In this document: positions 1-7,778 of the stretch, piece after piece
Numbering within the stretch: position 1 is the stretch's first letter
Layout: each line of letters starts with the position of its first letter
NCBI RefSeq assembly: GCF_002428305.1
Contig: NZ_DIVJ01000008.1
Coordinates: 1 to 34,936 of the forward strand
Length of the DNA stretch: 34,936 nucleotides
Reading direction: 5' to 3'
From: Flavobacterium sp. UBA6135
GTDB taxonomy: Bacteria > Bacteroidota > Bacteroidia > Flavobacteriales > Flavobacteriaceae
Position numbers and translations under genes: made by a program
Notes under the pieces: model-generated
Seen by the model: the letters and a program-made list of their open reading frames with translations, nothing else
Databases searched by the model: none
What the model was told of the DNA's origin: nothing

Positions 1-377
1 TTGTTTATTTAAGCAATTACTAAAATACAAAATGTCAAAAAGTACCCGATTTGTCTGTCGGGTTGTGTCGTCATAGCCTTACCACTAACTAGTAAATATC
101 ATCAAATATATACAACTTTTTCATACTTTTCAAAAAACATTCGTGTCTTTTCTTACGTTTTTGTTCATCCAAATCATCAAACTAACAAAATGTTCTAAAC
201 AAGATAACACAAAGACTTTACTTTGATAGCTTACTATAAATCAATAAATTATAAAAATCAAAAAACAAAAAAATAAAAGAACTAATAAAACCAAAAAAAT
301 TAAAAAACTAAATAATCTAAAAAAATCCTGGTTACTAACCTAAAAACACCAAACCCTAAAATAAATAAAGTAAACAC
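1..377. other. AT-rich gene-free stretch
   Basis: I see no credible coding region on either strand. The DNA is strongly A-rich with scattered stops. A small inverted repeat, ACCCGA at 44-49 and TCGGGT at 58-63 with an 8-nt loop, is the only structure noted. On the minus strand it is followed by a short T run, so it may be the remnant of a terminator, but no minus-strand gene lies next to it. Confidence 0.6.
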
Positions 378-671
378 TTCCATTTATACGCCAATCATTA
401 TCATAAATACATGAGTCATTGCCATAAATACATGAGTCATTGTCATAAATACATGAGTCATTGTCATAAACACGTGTGAGCCTACCATAAATAAGTGCGT
501 CATTGTCATAAATACGCGTGAGCCTAACGTAAATAACTGTGAGCCTACCATAAATAAGAGCGTCATTGTCATAATTAAGCTTGAGCCTAACGTAAATAGG
601 TGTGAGCCTAACATAAATACGCCTGAGCCTAACATAAACACGTGTGAGCCTGCCATAAACACACCTGAGCC
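378..671. repeat. 21-bp tandem repeat array, 14 units
   Basis: Fourteen head-to-tail units of exactly 21 bp, the first (378-398) degenerate. The typical unit is TGYCATAAATACRTGAGYC plus two bases. The first five bases and the CATAAAYA core are best conserved. The unit ends alternate between GTCAT (units 1-3, 5, 8) and GAGCC (units 4, 6, 7, 9-13). Because 21 is a multiple of three, the minus strand stays open for 92 codons, but the reading is only a Phe/Met/Gly/Ser/Thr repeat and I do not regard it as a gene. Confidence 0.9.
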
Positions 672-719
672 TGAAAAAATTTATAACAAATTAAATAGAA
701 GTGTAACAAACCCCTCCCG

Positions 720-742
720 TTGTCATACTGAGCCTGTCGAAG
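720..742. repeat. REP-like intergenic element
   Basis: The sequence TTGTCATACTGAGCCTGTCG and its continuation match the short TGTCAT-x-CTGAGC-x-GTCGAAG element that recurs in intergenic DNA of many Bacteroidota genomes (family knowledge). It sits between two imperfect copies of an A/T-rich segment (AATTTATAACAA near 677 and AATTTTATAACAA near 761). Its core TGTCATA...TGAGCCT is also the core of the 21-bp array units at 399-671. Confidence 0.55.
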
Positions 743-823
743 TGCGTCCAAACCCTAAAAAATTTTATAACAATTCTTTAAAATAATCACAAAACACATC
801 CAATCCCAAACCCAAAACCGGAA

Positions 824-871
824 ACCCGCAACCCGCAACCCGAACCCGTAACCCGCAACTCGCAACCCGCA
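824..871. repeat. C-rich heptamer repeats (ACCCGCA)
   Basis: Seven consecutive 6-7 bp units of the form ACCCGCA/ACTCGCA. Runs of CCC occur at 825-827, 832-834, 839-841, 845-847, 852-854 and 866-868, so the minus strand carries closely spaced GGG tracts that fit an intramolecular G-quadruplex pattern. The block ends about 25 bp upstream of the -7 box of the helicase gene. Confidence 0.75.
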
Positions 872-895
872 ACTCACCATTCCCAATAAATTCCC

Positions 896-903
896 TACCT
901 TTG
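896..903 (+). promoter_or_regulatory. -7 box of the helicase gene
   Basis: TACCTTTG matches the Bacteroidota primary-sigma -7 consensus TANNTTTG. The start codon is 17 bp downstream, giving a leader of about 10 nt. No good TTG is present at the usual upstream distance. Confidence 0.6.
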
Positions 904-919
904 CAAAAAATAAAAACAC

Positions 920-2260
920 ATGGTTTCGTTTCACGAATTTGATTTACCAAAATCCCTGCAAAAAGCAATAGATGAGTTAGGACTAACAACCCCAACTCCC
1001 ATACAAATCAAATCCATGCCGGTCATACTATCCGGCAGAGACGTCATCGGTATCGCTCAAACCGGAACCGGAAAAACCTTTGCCTACCTACTCCCCATCC
1101 TCAAACAATGGAAGTTCATGAAGTCAGATACCCCAAGAGTACTGATACTCGTGCCCACAAGAGAACTGGTAGTTCAAATAGCCGGCGAAGTTGAAAAGCT
1201 AACCCAACACATGTCGGTTAGAACCCTCGGCGTTTACGGAGGGGTAAACATCAACACCCAAAAAACAGCCGTTTACCAAGGCATCGACATCCTTGTAGGA
1301 ACCCCCGGCCGCGTCATGGACTTAGCCCTTGACAACGTTATCCGTTTTGATACCCTACAAAAACTGGTAATCGATGAATTTGATGAAATCCTAAACCTAG
1401 GATTTCGCTTTCAAGTCACATCCATTCTAACCATGTTAAAAACCAAACGTCAAAACATCCTCTTCTCCGCCACCATGACCGACGAAGTAGATGAAATGAT
1501 AGAAGAATATTTCGAATTACCCGAAGAAGTCTCTTTAGCCCCATCAGGAACACCCTTAGAGAAGATCGAACAATTGGGATACAAAGTGCCCAACTTCCTA
1601 ACCAAGATTACCCTCCTCAAAGAGCTCCTTCACTCCGACGAAAGTATGGAACGCATCCTGATATTTGTCAACAATAAAAAAACCGCCGACTTAGTCGCCA
1701 CCGCATTAGAAGAAGATTTTGCAGACCAATTCGGCATCATCCATTCCAACAAGTCACAAAACTACCGTTTAAACACGATGGCAACTTTTCAACGGGGCGA
1801 AATCAAAGGCATTGTCACCACCGACGTAATGGCTCGTGGACTTGACATTTCCGACATCACCCACGTCATCAACATGGAGTTCCCCGAAATTCCGGAACAA
1901 TACATCCACCGCATCGGTAGAACCGGAAGAGCCGACAAAAACGGTATCGCCATCAGTCTCATCACACCAAGAGAAGAAGAAATACAAATAGAAGCCGAAA
2001 TCCTTATGGAAAAGGAAATAGAATTCCTTCCCCTACCCGATATCGAAATCTCCGAAAAACTCCTCGAATTTGAAAAAGACAAAAGAAAGATGAAAGTCCT
2101 TCTAAAACGTCCAAAAAAAGAAGGCGGCGAAGCCTTCCATGAAAAGAAAGACAAAAACAAAAAAGTTAACCTCGGCGGCCCCGGAAAACGCACACCTAAA
2201 AAAACCGAACCCCGCAACCGCGGAGCAGAACGAGCAAAAGCGAAGAAGAGAAAGAAATAG
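920..2260 (+). CDS. DEAD-box ATP-dependent RNA helicase (DEFD variant)
   Basis: A 446-aa cytoplasmic RNA helicase of the DEAD-box family, presumably remodelling structured RNA or ribosome precursors. Seen motifs: Q-motif TPTPIQ (24-29), Walker A AQTGTGKT (46-53), PTREL (79-83), TPGR (128-131), motif II DEFD (152-155) in place of DEAD, SAT near 187, and HRIGRTGR (about 330-337). The last 55 residues are a Lys/Arg-rich tail, as in other Bacteroidota RNA helicases, and probably bind RNA. The gene stands alone. Its codons end in C more often than those of most other genes here. The ATG fits the -7 box at 896. The family is certain; the exact RNA target is not. Confidence 0.93.
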   Translation: MVSFHEFDLPKSLQKAIDELGLTTPTPIQIKSMPVILSGRDVIGIAQTGTGKTFAYLLPILKQWKFMKSDTPRVLILVPTRELVVQIAGEVEKLTQHMSVRTLGVYGGVNINTQKTAVYQGIDILVGTPGRVMDLALDNVIRFDTLQKLVIDEFDEILNLGFRFQVTSILTMLKTKRQNILFSATMTDEVDEMIEEYFELPEEVSLAPSGTPLEKIEQLGYKVPNFLTKITLLKELLHSDESMERILIFVNNKKTADLVATALEEDFADQFGIIHSNKSQNYRLNTMATFQRGEIKGIVTTDVMARGLDISDITHVINMEFPEIPEQYIHRIGRTGRADKNGIAISLITPREEEIQIEAEILMEKEIEFLPLPDIEISEKLLEFEKDKRKMKVLLKRPKKEGGEAFHEKKDKNKKVNLGGPGKRTPKKTEPRNRGAERAKAKKRKK

Positions 2261-2588
2261 TTTGAAGATGGGAGATGGGAGACGGGAGATGGGATTTACA
2301 TGGTATCGTTGTGTATCCTTGATAATTAATGCTTTTAAACCTTAATCCCTTAATAAAGCGAAGCGTCTTAATCTTAAGGTCAAAAAAAAACATCTCAATA
2401 AACTTTGCGTCCTTTGAGTAACCCTTTGTGAACTTTGCGGTTACCCCCCCTTAATGAAATAAAGCGAAACGTCTTAACTACTTAATGTTTAAAAAAAGAG
2501 AAGCCTCATAAAAAGACCTTAGCAACTCAGAACCTTAGTACCTTTGAACCTCATCCAAAAAAACTTTAACCATTTAAAAATTAAATTG
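2261..2588. other. Repeat-rich intergenic spacer
   Basis: No gene is visible. From left to right: four AGATGGG-type heptamers (2266-2293); a segment CTTAATAAAGCGAAGCGTCT starting at 2349 that recurs in variant form at 2450-2477 (CTTAATGAAATAAAGCGAAA and on); between them a block with four CTTTG words in CTTTGCG-like context (2403-2437). This patchwork resembles the degenerate filler seen in Flavobacterium intergenic regions. An extra TACCTTTG occurs at 2539-2546. Confidence 0.6.
2266..2293 (+). repeat. G-rich heptamer repeat, potential G-quadruplex
   Basis: Four tandem heptamers, AGATGGG, AGATGGG, AGACGGG, AGATGGG, starting 6 bp after the helicase stop codon. GGG tracts at 2270, 2277, 2284 and 2291 are separated by four bases each, a textbook G3N4 pattern on the sense strand. 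If transcribed, the helicase mRNA would carry it in its 3' UTR. Confidence 0.75.
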
Positions 2589-2596
2589 TATTTTTG
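2589..2596 (+). promoter_or_regulatory. -7 box of the BatA-like operon
   Basis: TATTTTTG matches TANNTTTG. An in-frame TTG that could be taken as the start (2594) lies inside this box, so translation must begin at the ATG at 2612, 15 bp downstream. Confidence 0.6.
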
Positions 2597-2611
2597 ACAA
2601 ACTTTCATCAA

Positions 2612-4543
2612 ATGCAGTTCAAGAATCCTGAAATCCTTTACTTCCTTTTTCTGCTGGTAATCCCGATTTTAGTTCACTTATTCCAATTACGTCGATTCAA
2701 AAAAGAATACTTTACCAACGTTCGTTTCCTAAAAGAACTTTCCATACAAACCCGCAAAAGCTCACAACTCAAAAAGTGGTTGTTATTGCTAACGCGATTG
2801 CTTTTACTCCTATTCATCATACTCGCATTTGCACAGCCATTCTTTAAAGCAAAAGACAGTGCAGCCACAGGAAATGAACTGTTCATACTTCTTGACAACT
2901 CCTTCAGCATGCAAGCCAAAGGTCAAAAAGGCGAGCTGCTCAAACGTTCCGTTCAGGAATTGCTGGAAAACATTCCCGAAAACCAACGCTTTACTTTATA
3001 TACCAACGACGACGCCTTTACAGAAACCGATGTTAAATCCATTCAGAAAGAACTTCAAAATCTGAATTACAGCAGTGAAGCCTTTCCGTTGGAACAATTG
3101 CTCTCAAAAGTAAAAGCTAAAAAATCAGTACTGGGAAGCGATGTGGTCATCATCACAGACGGCATCGGAATGCAAGCCAACGACCTGAGAAAAAGTGACA
3201 GCACAATCAATGCCTTCTATATCTTGCCAAAAGCCGAACAAAAAAACAACATAAGTGTTGACAGTGTATTCATCAACCAAACTTTAGATAATTTTTATGA
3301 AATAGGCGTAAAACTTACCGCTTATGGCACGTCTAAAACTGAAATACCGGTAGCTTTACACAATAAAAATACACTCATCGCGAAAACCTTAGCTACGTTT
3401 GAAGAAAAGGATAAAACCATGTTGTTCACCATTCCAAAAGAAGACTTCCACGGTTATGTGACCATTGAAGACAACGGATTACTGTTTGACAACACTTACT
3501 ATTTCAGTATTTCAAAACCGGAAAAGTTTCAGGTTCTAAGTCTCGGATCATCTACAAAGAATGCTTTTTTGAGTAGAATATATACCGCTAATGAGTTCAA
3601 TTATTCCAATTATGAACTCAATGCTTTAGATTACAATCAAATTGAAAACCAAGAAACAATTATTCTCAACGAATTGGATGAAATTCCAAACGCTTTACAA
3701 AGCACACTAAAAGCATTTGTTGGAAAAGGCGGCAATTTAATTGTGATACCCTCCACTAAAATAAATGCAACAGAACTTACACAATTTTTAAGAAGCTTAG
3801 GAGCTGTTTCCTTTTCAAACATGGAAACGGGTGAAAAATTAATCACTAAAATTGCGTTTTCACATCCGTTATATAGTACTGTTTTTGAAAAAAAGATAGA
3901 TAACTTCCAATACCCAACTACCAAATCAAACTTCCCGATACTTTCACAATATGCACCCATATTAAGTTATCAGGACCAACAAGCTTTTTTAACTTCATTT
4001 CAAAACGGTTTCGGAAAAGTATATGTTTTTTCGGGAGCTATCAACAAGGAGAATTCTAATTTTCAAAACAGCCCTTTAATTGTTCCAACGTTTTACAACA
4101 TGGCACAAAATAGTTTGTTAAGTGGTGTTGTTGCTTTAAAAATTGGAGATTCTAACGTTTTTTTATTGGATGCCAATTTAGAAAAAGACGAAATCATTTC
4201 TATTTCAAACGGCACGCAAAACTATATTCCCATCCAACAAATTGTAAACAACAAGGTTAAAATTTCACTGGCAAACCTACCCTTAGAAGCCGGAAATTAC
4301 AGCATTTTAAAAAAGGAACAACCCATTAAAAATATAAGTCTTAATTTTGACAGACAAGAAAGCAACCTGTTTGAAAACAATGCGGCAACCTTGTTAAAAG
4401 ATCAAAACGTAAACCCATCAATTGAAGCTGTTTTCAACACGCTTCAAACGGATAGAACTGACCAACAAATCTGGAAATGGTTTGTGATGCTAACGTTACT
4501 ATTTTTAGTTATAGAAATTTTAATTCAAAAATTTGTCAAATGA
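2612..4543 (+). CDS. BatA-domain membrane protein with vWA-like domain
   Basis: A 643-aa inner-membrane protein. It begins with the BatA/aerotolerance-type N-terminal region (about 1-80): a hydrophobic helix near 5-25, the basic stretch FQLRRFKKEYFTNVRFLKEL, and a second helix near 57-76. A von Willebrand factor A-like domain follows, with a MIDAS-type DNSFSM (95-100). A long extracytoplasmic region and a C-terminal helix (about 622-640) complete it. Such proteins occur in Bacteroidota alongside Bat/MoxR genes, but neither is here. It overlaps the next gene by ATGA (4540-4543), implying translational coupling. The start is set by the -7 box. The biochemical role is unknown. Confidence 0.85.
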   Translation: MQFKNPEILYFLFLLVIPILVHLFQLRRFKKEYFTNVRFLKELSIQTRKSSQLKKWLLLLTRLLLLLFIILAFAQPFFKAKDSAATGNELFILLDNSFSMQAKGQKGELLKRSVQELLENIPENQRFTLYTNDDAFTETDVKSIQKELQNLNYSSEAFPLEQLLSKVKAKKSVLGSDVVIITDGIGMQANDLRKSDSTINAFYILPKAEQKNNISVDSVFINQTLDNFYEIGVKLTAYGTSKTEIPVALHNKNTLIAKTLATFEEKDKTMLFTIPKEDFHGYVTIEDNGLLFDNTYYFSISKPEKFQVLSLGSSTKNAFLSRIYTANEFNYSNYELNALDYNQIENQETIILNELDEIPNALQSTLKAFVGKGGNLIVIPSTKINATELTQFLRSLGAVSFSNMETGEKLITKIAFSHPLYSTVFEKKIDNFQYPTTKSNFPILSQYAPILSYQDQQAFLTSFQNGFGKVYVFSGAINKENSNFQNSPLIVPTFYNMAQNSLLSGVVALKIGDSNVFLLDANLEKDEIISISNGTQNYIPIQQIVNNKVKISLANLPLEAGNYSILKKEQPIKNISLNFDRQESNLFENNAATLLKDQNVNPSIEAVFNTLQTDRTDQQIWKWFVMLTLLFLVIEILIQKFVK

Positions 4544-5793
4544 ATCTAATCATTCGAGAAGCAAAAATCATTAACCCAAAAAGTTCATTTCACAACCAAG
4601 TGGTTGACCTTGAAATTGAAAACGGAATTATTAAAAAAATAGGTGAAAACCTTTCTCCAAAGGAAAATTTTAAAGAAATAAAACTTCATAATCTTCATGT
4701 CTCACAAGGTTGGTTTGACACTTCCGTATCCCTTGGCGAACCCGGGTATGAAGACCGCGAAACCATTGCCAACGGATTGCAAGTAGCGGCCAAAAGCGGT
4801 TTCACCGGACTGGCTTTACAACCCAACACCTTTCCGGTTTTAGACAATCAATCGCAAATTAAATTTGTAAAAGAAAAAGCCAAAAAAAGTGCCACCGAAC
4901 TTTTTCCGATTGGAGCCTTTACCAAAAATGCTGAAGGCACAGATCTTGCTGAGATGTTTGACATGAAAAATGCCGGAGCCATTGCCTTTGGCGATTATAA
5001 CAAATCCATTTCCAATGCCAATCTATTAAAAATTGGGTTGCAATATGCCAAAGATTTTGACGGCTTACTCATCACCTTTTGTCAAGACGAAAAGATAAAA
5101 GGAAATGGTGTGGCACACGAAGGAATTGTTTCCACTAGATTGGGTTTAAAAGGCATTCCAACCCTTGCGGAAGAACTCATTATTGCTCGGAATTTATACC
5201 TCTTGGAATACACCGGAGGAAAATTACACATCCCTACTATTTCCACCGCAAAATCAGTAGAATTAATTAAAGATGCCAAACTAAAAGGCATGAACGTAAC
5301 CTGTAGTGTTGCAGTTCATCATTTGGTGTTAACCGATGAAAAGTTGGAAGAATTTGACACACGATATAAAATCACACCACCATTGCGAGACAATTTTAAT
5401 AGAAAAGCCCTGATTGAAGGTGTGCTTGACGGAACAATTGACTGCATTACTTCCGATCATAATCCTATAGATATTGAACATAAAAAAATGGAATTTGATC
5501 TAGCTAAAAACGGCACCATCGGATTAGAAAGTGCTTTTGGAGCTCTTCAAAACGTGTTGCCTCTTGACGTTATTATCACAAAATTAACTCAAGGAAAAAC
5601 TATCTTTGGTTTGGAAAGTGAAACCATCAACGAAGGATCAAAAGCCAACATTACCTTATTCAATCCTAATGAAGAATGGATATTCTCTAAAGATGCCATA
5701 GCCTCAAAATCTAAAAATTCTGCATTTTTAGGACAAAAAATGAACGGAAAAGTATATGGAATTTACAACAAAGGAATTTTAAATTTAAATTAA
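4540..5793 (+). CDS. Dihydroorotase-like protein lacking metal ligands
   Basis: A 417-aa amidohydrolase-fold protein clearly alignable with class I dihydroorotases (GLKGIP, TCSVAVHHLVLTDE, TPPLRD, SDHNPI). The metal site is dismantled: the D-x-H-x-H start is DTSVS (60-64), the bridging acid region SDDG reads GDYN with Tyr153, the HCED histidine is Phe180, and HxxHVST has Thr233. Asp306 and His260/261 remain. It is therefore probably not an active dihydroorotase. Non-catalytic homologues elsewhere scaffold aspartate transcarbamoylase, which is one possible role. ATG overlaps the stop of the upstream gene (ATGA), so the in-frame ATG at 4477 is rejected. Confidence 0.85.
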   Translation: MNLIIREAKIINPKSSFHNQVVDLEIENGIIKKIGENLSPKENFKEIKLHNLHVSQGWFDTSVSLGEPGYEDRETIANGLQVAAKSGFTGLALQPNTFPVLDNQSQIKFVKEKAKKSATELFPIGAFTKNAEGTDLAEMFDMKNAGAIAFGDYNKSISNANLLKIGLQYAKDFDGLLITFCQDEKIKGNGVAHEGIVSTRLGLKGIPTLAEELIIARNLYLLEYTGGKLHIPTISTAKSVELIKDAKLKGMNVTCSVAVHHLVLTDEKLEEFDTRYKITPPLRDNFNRKALIEGVLDGTIDCITSDHNPIDIEHKKMEFDLAKNGTIGLESAFGALQNVLPLDVIITKLTQGKTIFGLESETINEGSKANITLFNPNEEWIFSKDAIASKSKNSAFLGQKMNGKVYGIYNKGILNLN

Positions 5794-5798
5794 AAATC

Positions 5799-6116
5799 AT
5801 GTCAGCCGAAAAAGAAAAACAAACAGCAATCATTGCCTATTTAACTTTGATTGGTAGTGTAATTGCGATATTTATGAATAGTGAAAATAAGAATTCTTTT
5901 GCCAGTTTTCACATCAGACAAGCGTTGGGCATTTTTCTGACGTTTTTTGCTTTAGGCTATCCGATAGGTTATTTTGACAGTTGGATGGTGTCTTCTGCCT
6001 TTTATATTTTCTTTTTTATCCTTTGGATTTATGGCTTTTTGGGTGCTTTAAATGGTGAGCAAAAAGTGGTTCCTTTAGTAGGCGGTTTTTATCAACAATT
6101 ATTTAAATCCTTATAA
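5799..6116 (+). CDS. Small membrane protein, DUF4870/Tic20-like
   Basis: A 105-aa protein with three hydrophobic stretches (about 9-27, 40-60, 65-85) and the pattern FASFHIRQALGIFL, typical of DUF4870-type small membrane proteins in Flavobacteriaceae. Function unknown. It lies 5 bp after the dihydroorotase-like gene and 2 bp before the hydrolase, so it is cotranscribed. Confidence 0.75.
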   Translation: MSAEKEKQTAIIAYLTLIGSVIAIFMNSENKNSFASFHIRQALGIFLTFFALGYPIGYFDSWMVSSAFYIFFFILWIYGFLGALNGEQKVVPLVGGFYQQLFKSL

Positions 6117-6118
6117 GT

Positions 6119-6760
6119 ATGGTTTTAGAATATTTGGTAAGACCTCCGAAAGTAATTCTTGAAAAAAATCCTTTATTACTGCTATTACACGGTTATGGCA
6201 GCAACAAAGAAGACTTGTTCTCATTTGCCTCAGAATTACCCGAAAAGTATTATGTCATAGCCGCACAAGCTCCACATGATATGCAATATGGTAGTTATGC
6301 TTGGTATGCCATCAACTTTGACGCTGATGCCAATAAATTTTCAGACCTAAAGCAAGCCGGTGAATCCAGAGATTTAATTTTGGAATTTATCGATGAAATC
6401 ACATCCCAATTTCCCATTGATGAAAAAGACATCTCTTTAATCGGATTTAGTCAAGGAGCCATTTTGAGTTATGCCCTAGCACTCTCTTATCCTCAAAAGA
6501 TAAAACGGGTGATGGCACTAAGTGGTTATTTGAATTTGGATATGGCGGTTCCGGGATTTGAAAAAAACAACTTTTCCGGATTGAAAGTTTTTGCTTCACA
6601 TGGCACTGTAGACCAAGTTATTCCGGTGGAATGGGCCAGAAAAACTCCTGAAGCATTAAAGCCATTAGGCATTGAAGTTACTTTTAAAGAATACCCAATT
6701 GGTCATGGGGTTTCACCACAAAATTTTTATGATTTCAGAAAATGGTTGTTGGATCATTAA
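6119..6760 (+). CDS. Alpha/beta hydrolase, phospholipase/carboxylesterase family
   Basis: A 213-aa soluble esterase of the carboxylesterase/acyl-protein thioesterase-like family. The oxyanion-hole region HGYGSNKED (24-32), nucleophile elbow GFSQG (Ser111), Asp165 in GTVDQVIP and His196 in GHGVS form a complete triad. There is no signal peptide, so it is cytoplasmic; the natural substrate is unknown. Last gene of the 2612-6760 operon, with 2 bp to the preceding stop. Its 3' end overlaps the convergent lipoprotein gene by 4 bp. Confidence 0.85.
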   Translation: MVLEYLVRPPKVILEKNPLLLLLHGYGSNKEDLFSFASELPEKYYVIAAQAPHDMQYGSYAWYAINFDADANKFSDLKQAGESRDLILEFIDEITSQFPIDEKDISLIGFSQGAILSYALALSYPQKIKRVMALSGYLNLDMAVPGFEKNNFSGLKVFASHGTVDQVIPVEWARKTPEALKPLGIEVTFKEYPIGHGVSPQNFYDFRKWLLDH

Positions 6761-7245
6761 TCCCCGTTTTTATCGCTACCGGTAAATTTTGGACCGATTT
6801 CACCATCACCACTAAATAAAACTTCACTGTTTTTTCGAAGTGTAAAACCTTCAAAAGCGGTGAGTTCCCATTCGTTAAAAACCCAAGGTGTAGCTTCTTT
6901 TGCTCGAATCAAAACCAAAGATTGGTCCTGATTGGGTATGAAAACTTCTGCCTCCATACCATCATCACTCAAAATTAAATAAGTGATCAATAAAGCATCT
7001 TGTGTGTTGGGATCTGTTTTGGGATAAAGTCGAACCCCACTGTCAAACAAGCGAACGCAATCTTTTTTCAACTTTGACCAAGTATAGCCCGCAGTGGTCA
7101 AACAACCTTCACTGTCTTTATTGGCTCCAACGATGATATTTTCAACTTCTTTTGAATCCGAATTGTCTTGAATAACAGCAACATCTGTATCCTTGCAGGA
7201 AAACAAACCTTGTAAAACGAGAACAAACAGAAAAAACTTTTTCAT
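6757..7245 (-). CDS. Putative lipoprotein, function unknown
   Basis: A 162-aa protein with a hydrophobic N-terminus ending in LFSC, a lipobox with acylated Cys17, so probably anchored to a membrane. The mature part is hydrophilic and contains the conserved-looking CLTTAGYTWSKLKKDCVRLF. No family is recognised with confidence. Last gene of a minus-strand operon; 33 bp separate it from the gene upstream. Confidence 0.7.
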   Translation of the reverse strand: MKKFFLFVLVLQGLFSCKDTDVAVIQDNSDSKEVENIIVGANKDSEGCLTTAGYTWSKLKKDCVRLFDSGVRLYPKTDPNTQDALLITYLILSDDGMEAEVFIPNQDQSLVLIRAKEATPWVFNEWELTAFEGFTLRKNSEVLFSGDGEIGPKFTGSDKNGD

Positions 7246-7278
7246 AAGAGTATAATCAACTATGATAAAAGTACAAAA

Positions 7279-7764
7279 TTAAGTAGTAGGATAAATAAAA
7301 GATTGTAAAATTTTAAAGGTTATCGAATCATCTTCTTCAATAAAATACTGAAGCAATACTTCTCCCCAATACGTTCCGTCACTATATTCTGCAATAATCC
7401 AGCGGTGATTTAATACTTTAATTTTATTAATGATAAATTTCTGTTCTCCAATTTTATCTTGTCCGGTAAATTGATTACCCTCCGGAGCATCATTATAGTT
7501 TAACAGACTTTCTTTAATGATAGGAATCAATTTATTAACATCATAATTTTCTAAATAATTCTGGGCACTTTCGTTGGCTTCCAATGAAAAATAATTTGAT
7601 TCAAAAAGTCGCAATTTCATAGCGTCTAACGAATCTTTACTTTTATTTTTATAGGTTTCAAACCGTTCTTTTTCAAATTTTACCTGCTTGTTAAAATACA
7701 TATAAGTAAAAACAGTTGATAAAATGGCAACGATTAAGACATAAAGAGAAAGTGATTTTTTCAT
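7279..7764 (-). CDS. Single-pass anchored hypothetical protein
   Basis: A 161-aa protein with one N-terminal transmembrane helix (about 6-24), then a charged and probably helical stretch (25-60), then a compact domain with TYWGEVLLQYFIEEDDSITF. No known family recognised. It starts 14 bp after the MBL hydrolase stop codon, so the two are cotranscribed. Confidence 0.7.
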   Translation of the reverse strand: MKKSLSLYVLIVAILSTVFTYMYFNKQVKFEKERFETYKNKSKDSLDAMKLRLFESNYFSLEANESAQNYLENYDVNKLIPIIKESLLNYNDAPEGNQFTGQDKIGEQKFIINKIKVLNHRWIIAEYSDGTYWGEVLLQYFIEEDDSITFKILQSFIYPTT

Positions 7765-7778
7765 AGTATAAATTCGTT

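Noticed and set aside
44..63. Terminator at the left edge
   Set aside because: The stem is only 6 bp and no gene on the matching strand ends there.
384..662. 92-codon open frame on the minus strand over the tandem array
   Set aside because: It is open only because the repeat unit is 21 bp; the translation is a Phe/Met/Gly/Thr repeat with no gene-like composition.
399..671. CRISPR array
   Set aside because: Units are contiguous 21-mers with no unique spacers and no cas genes are in the window.
765..995. 76-codon minus-strand frame across the helicase promoter
   Set aside because: It overlaps the real helicase start and the C-rich heptamers; no recognisable protein.
1769..2217. Long minus-strand and alternate-frame openings inside the helicase gene
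   Set aside because: They are antisense shadows of a strongly conserved coding region with skewed composition.
6757..6760. Fusion or frameshift at the convergent hydrolase and lipoprotein ends
   Set aside because: Both proteins are complete with normal stops; it is simply a 4-bp tail-to-tail overlap.
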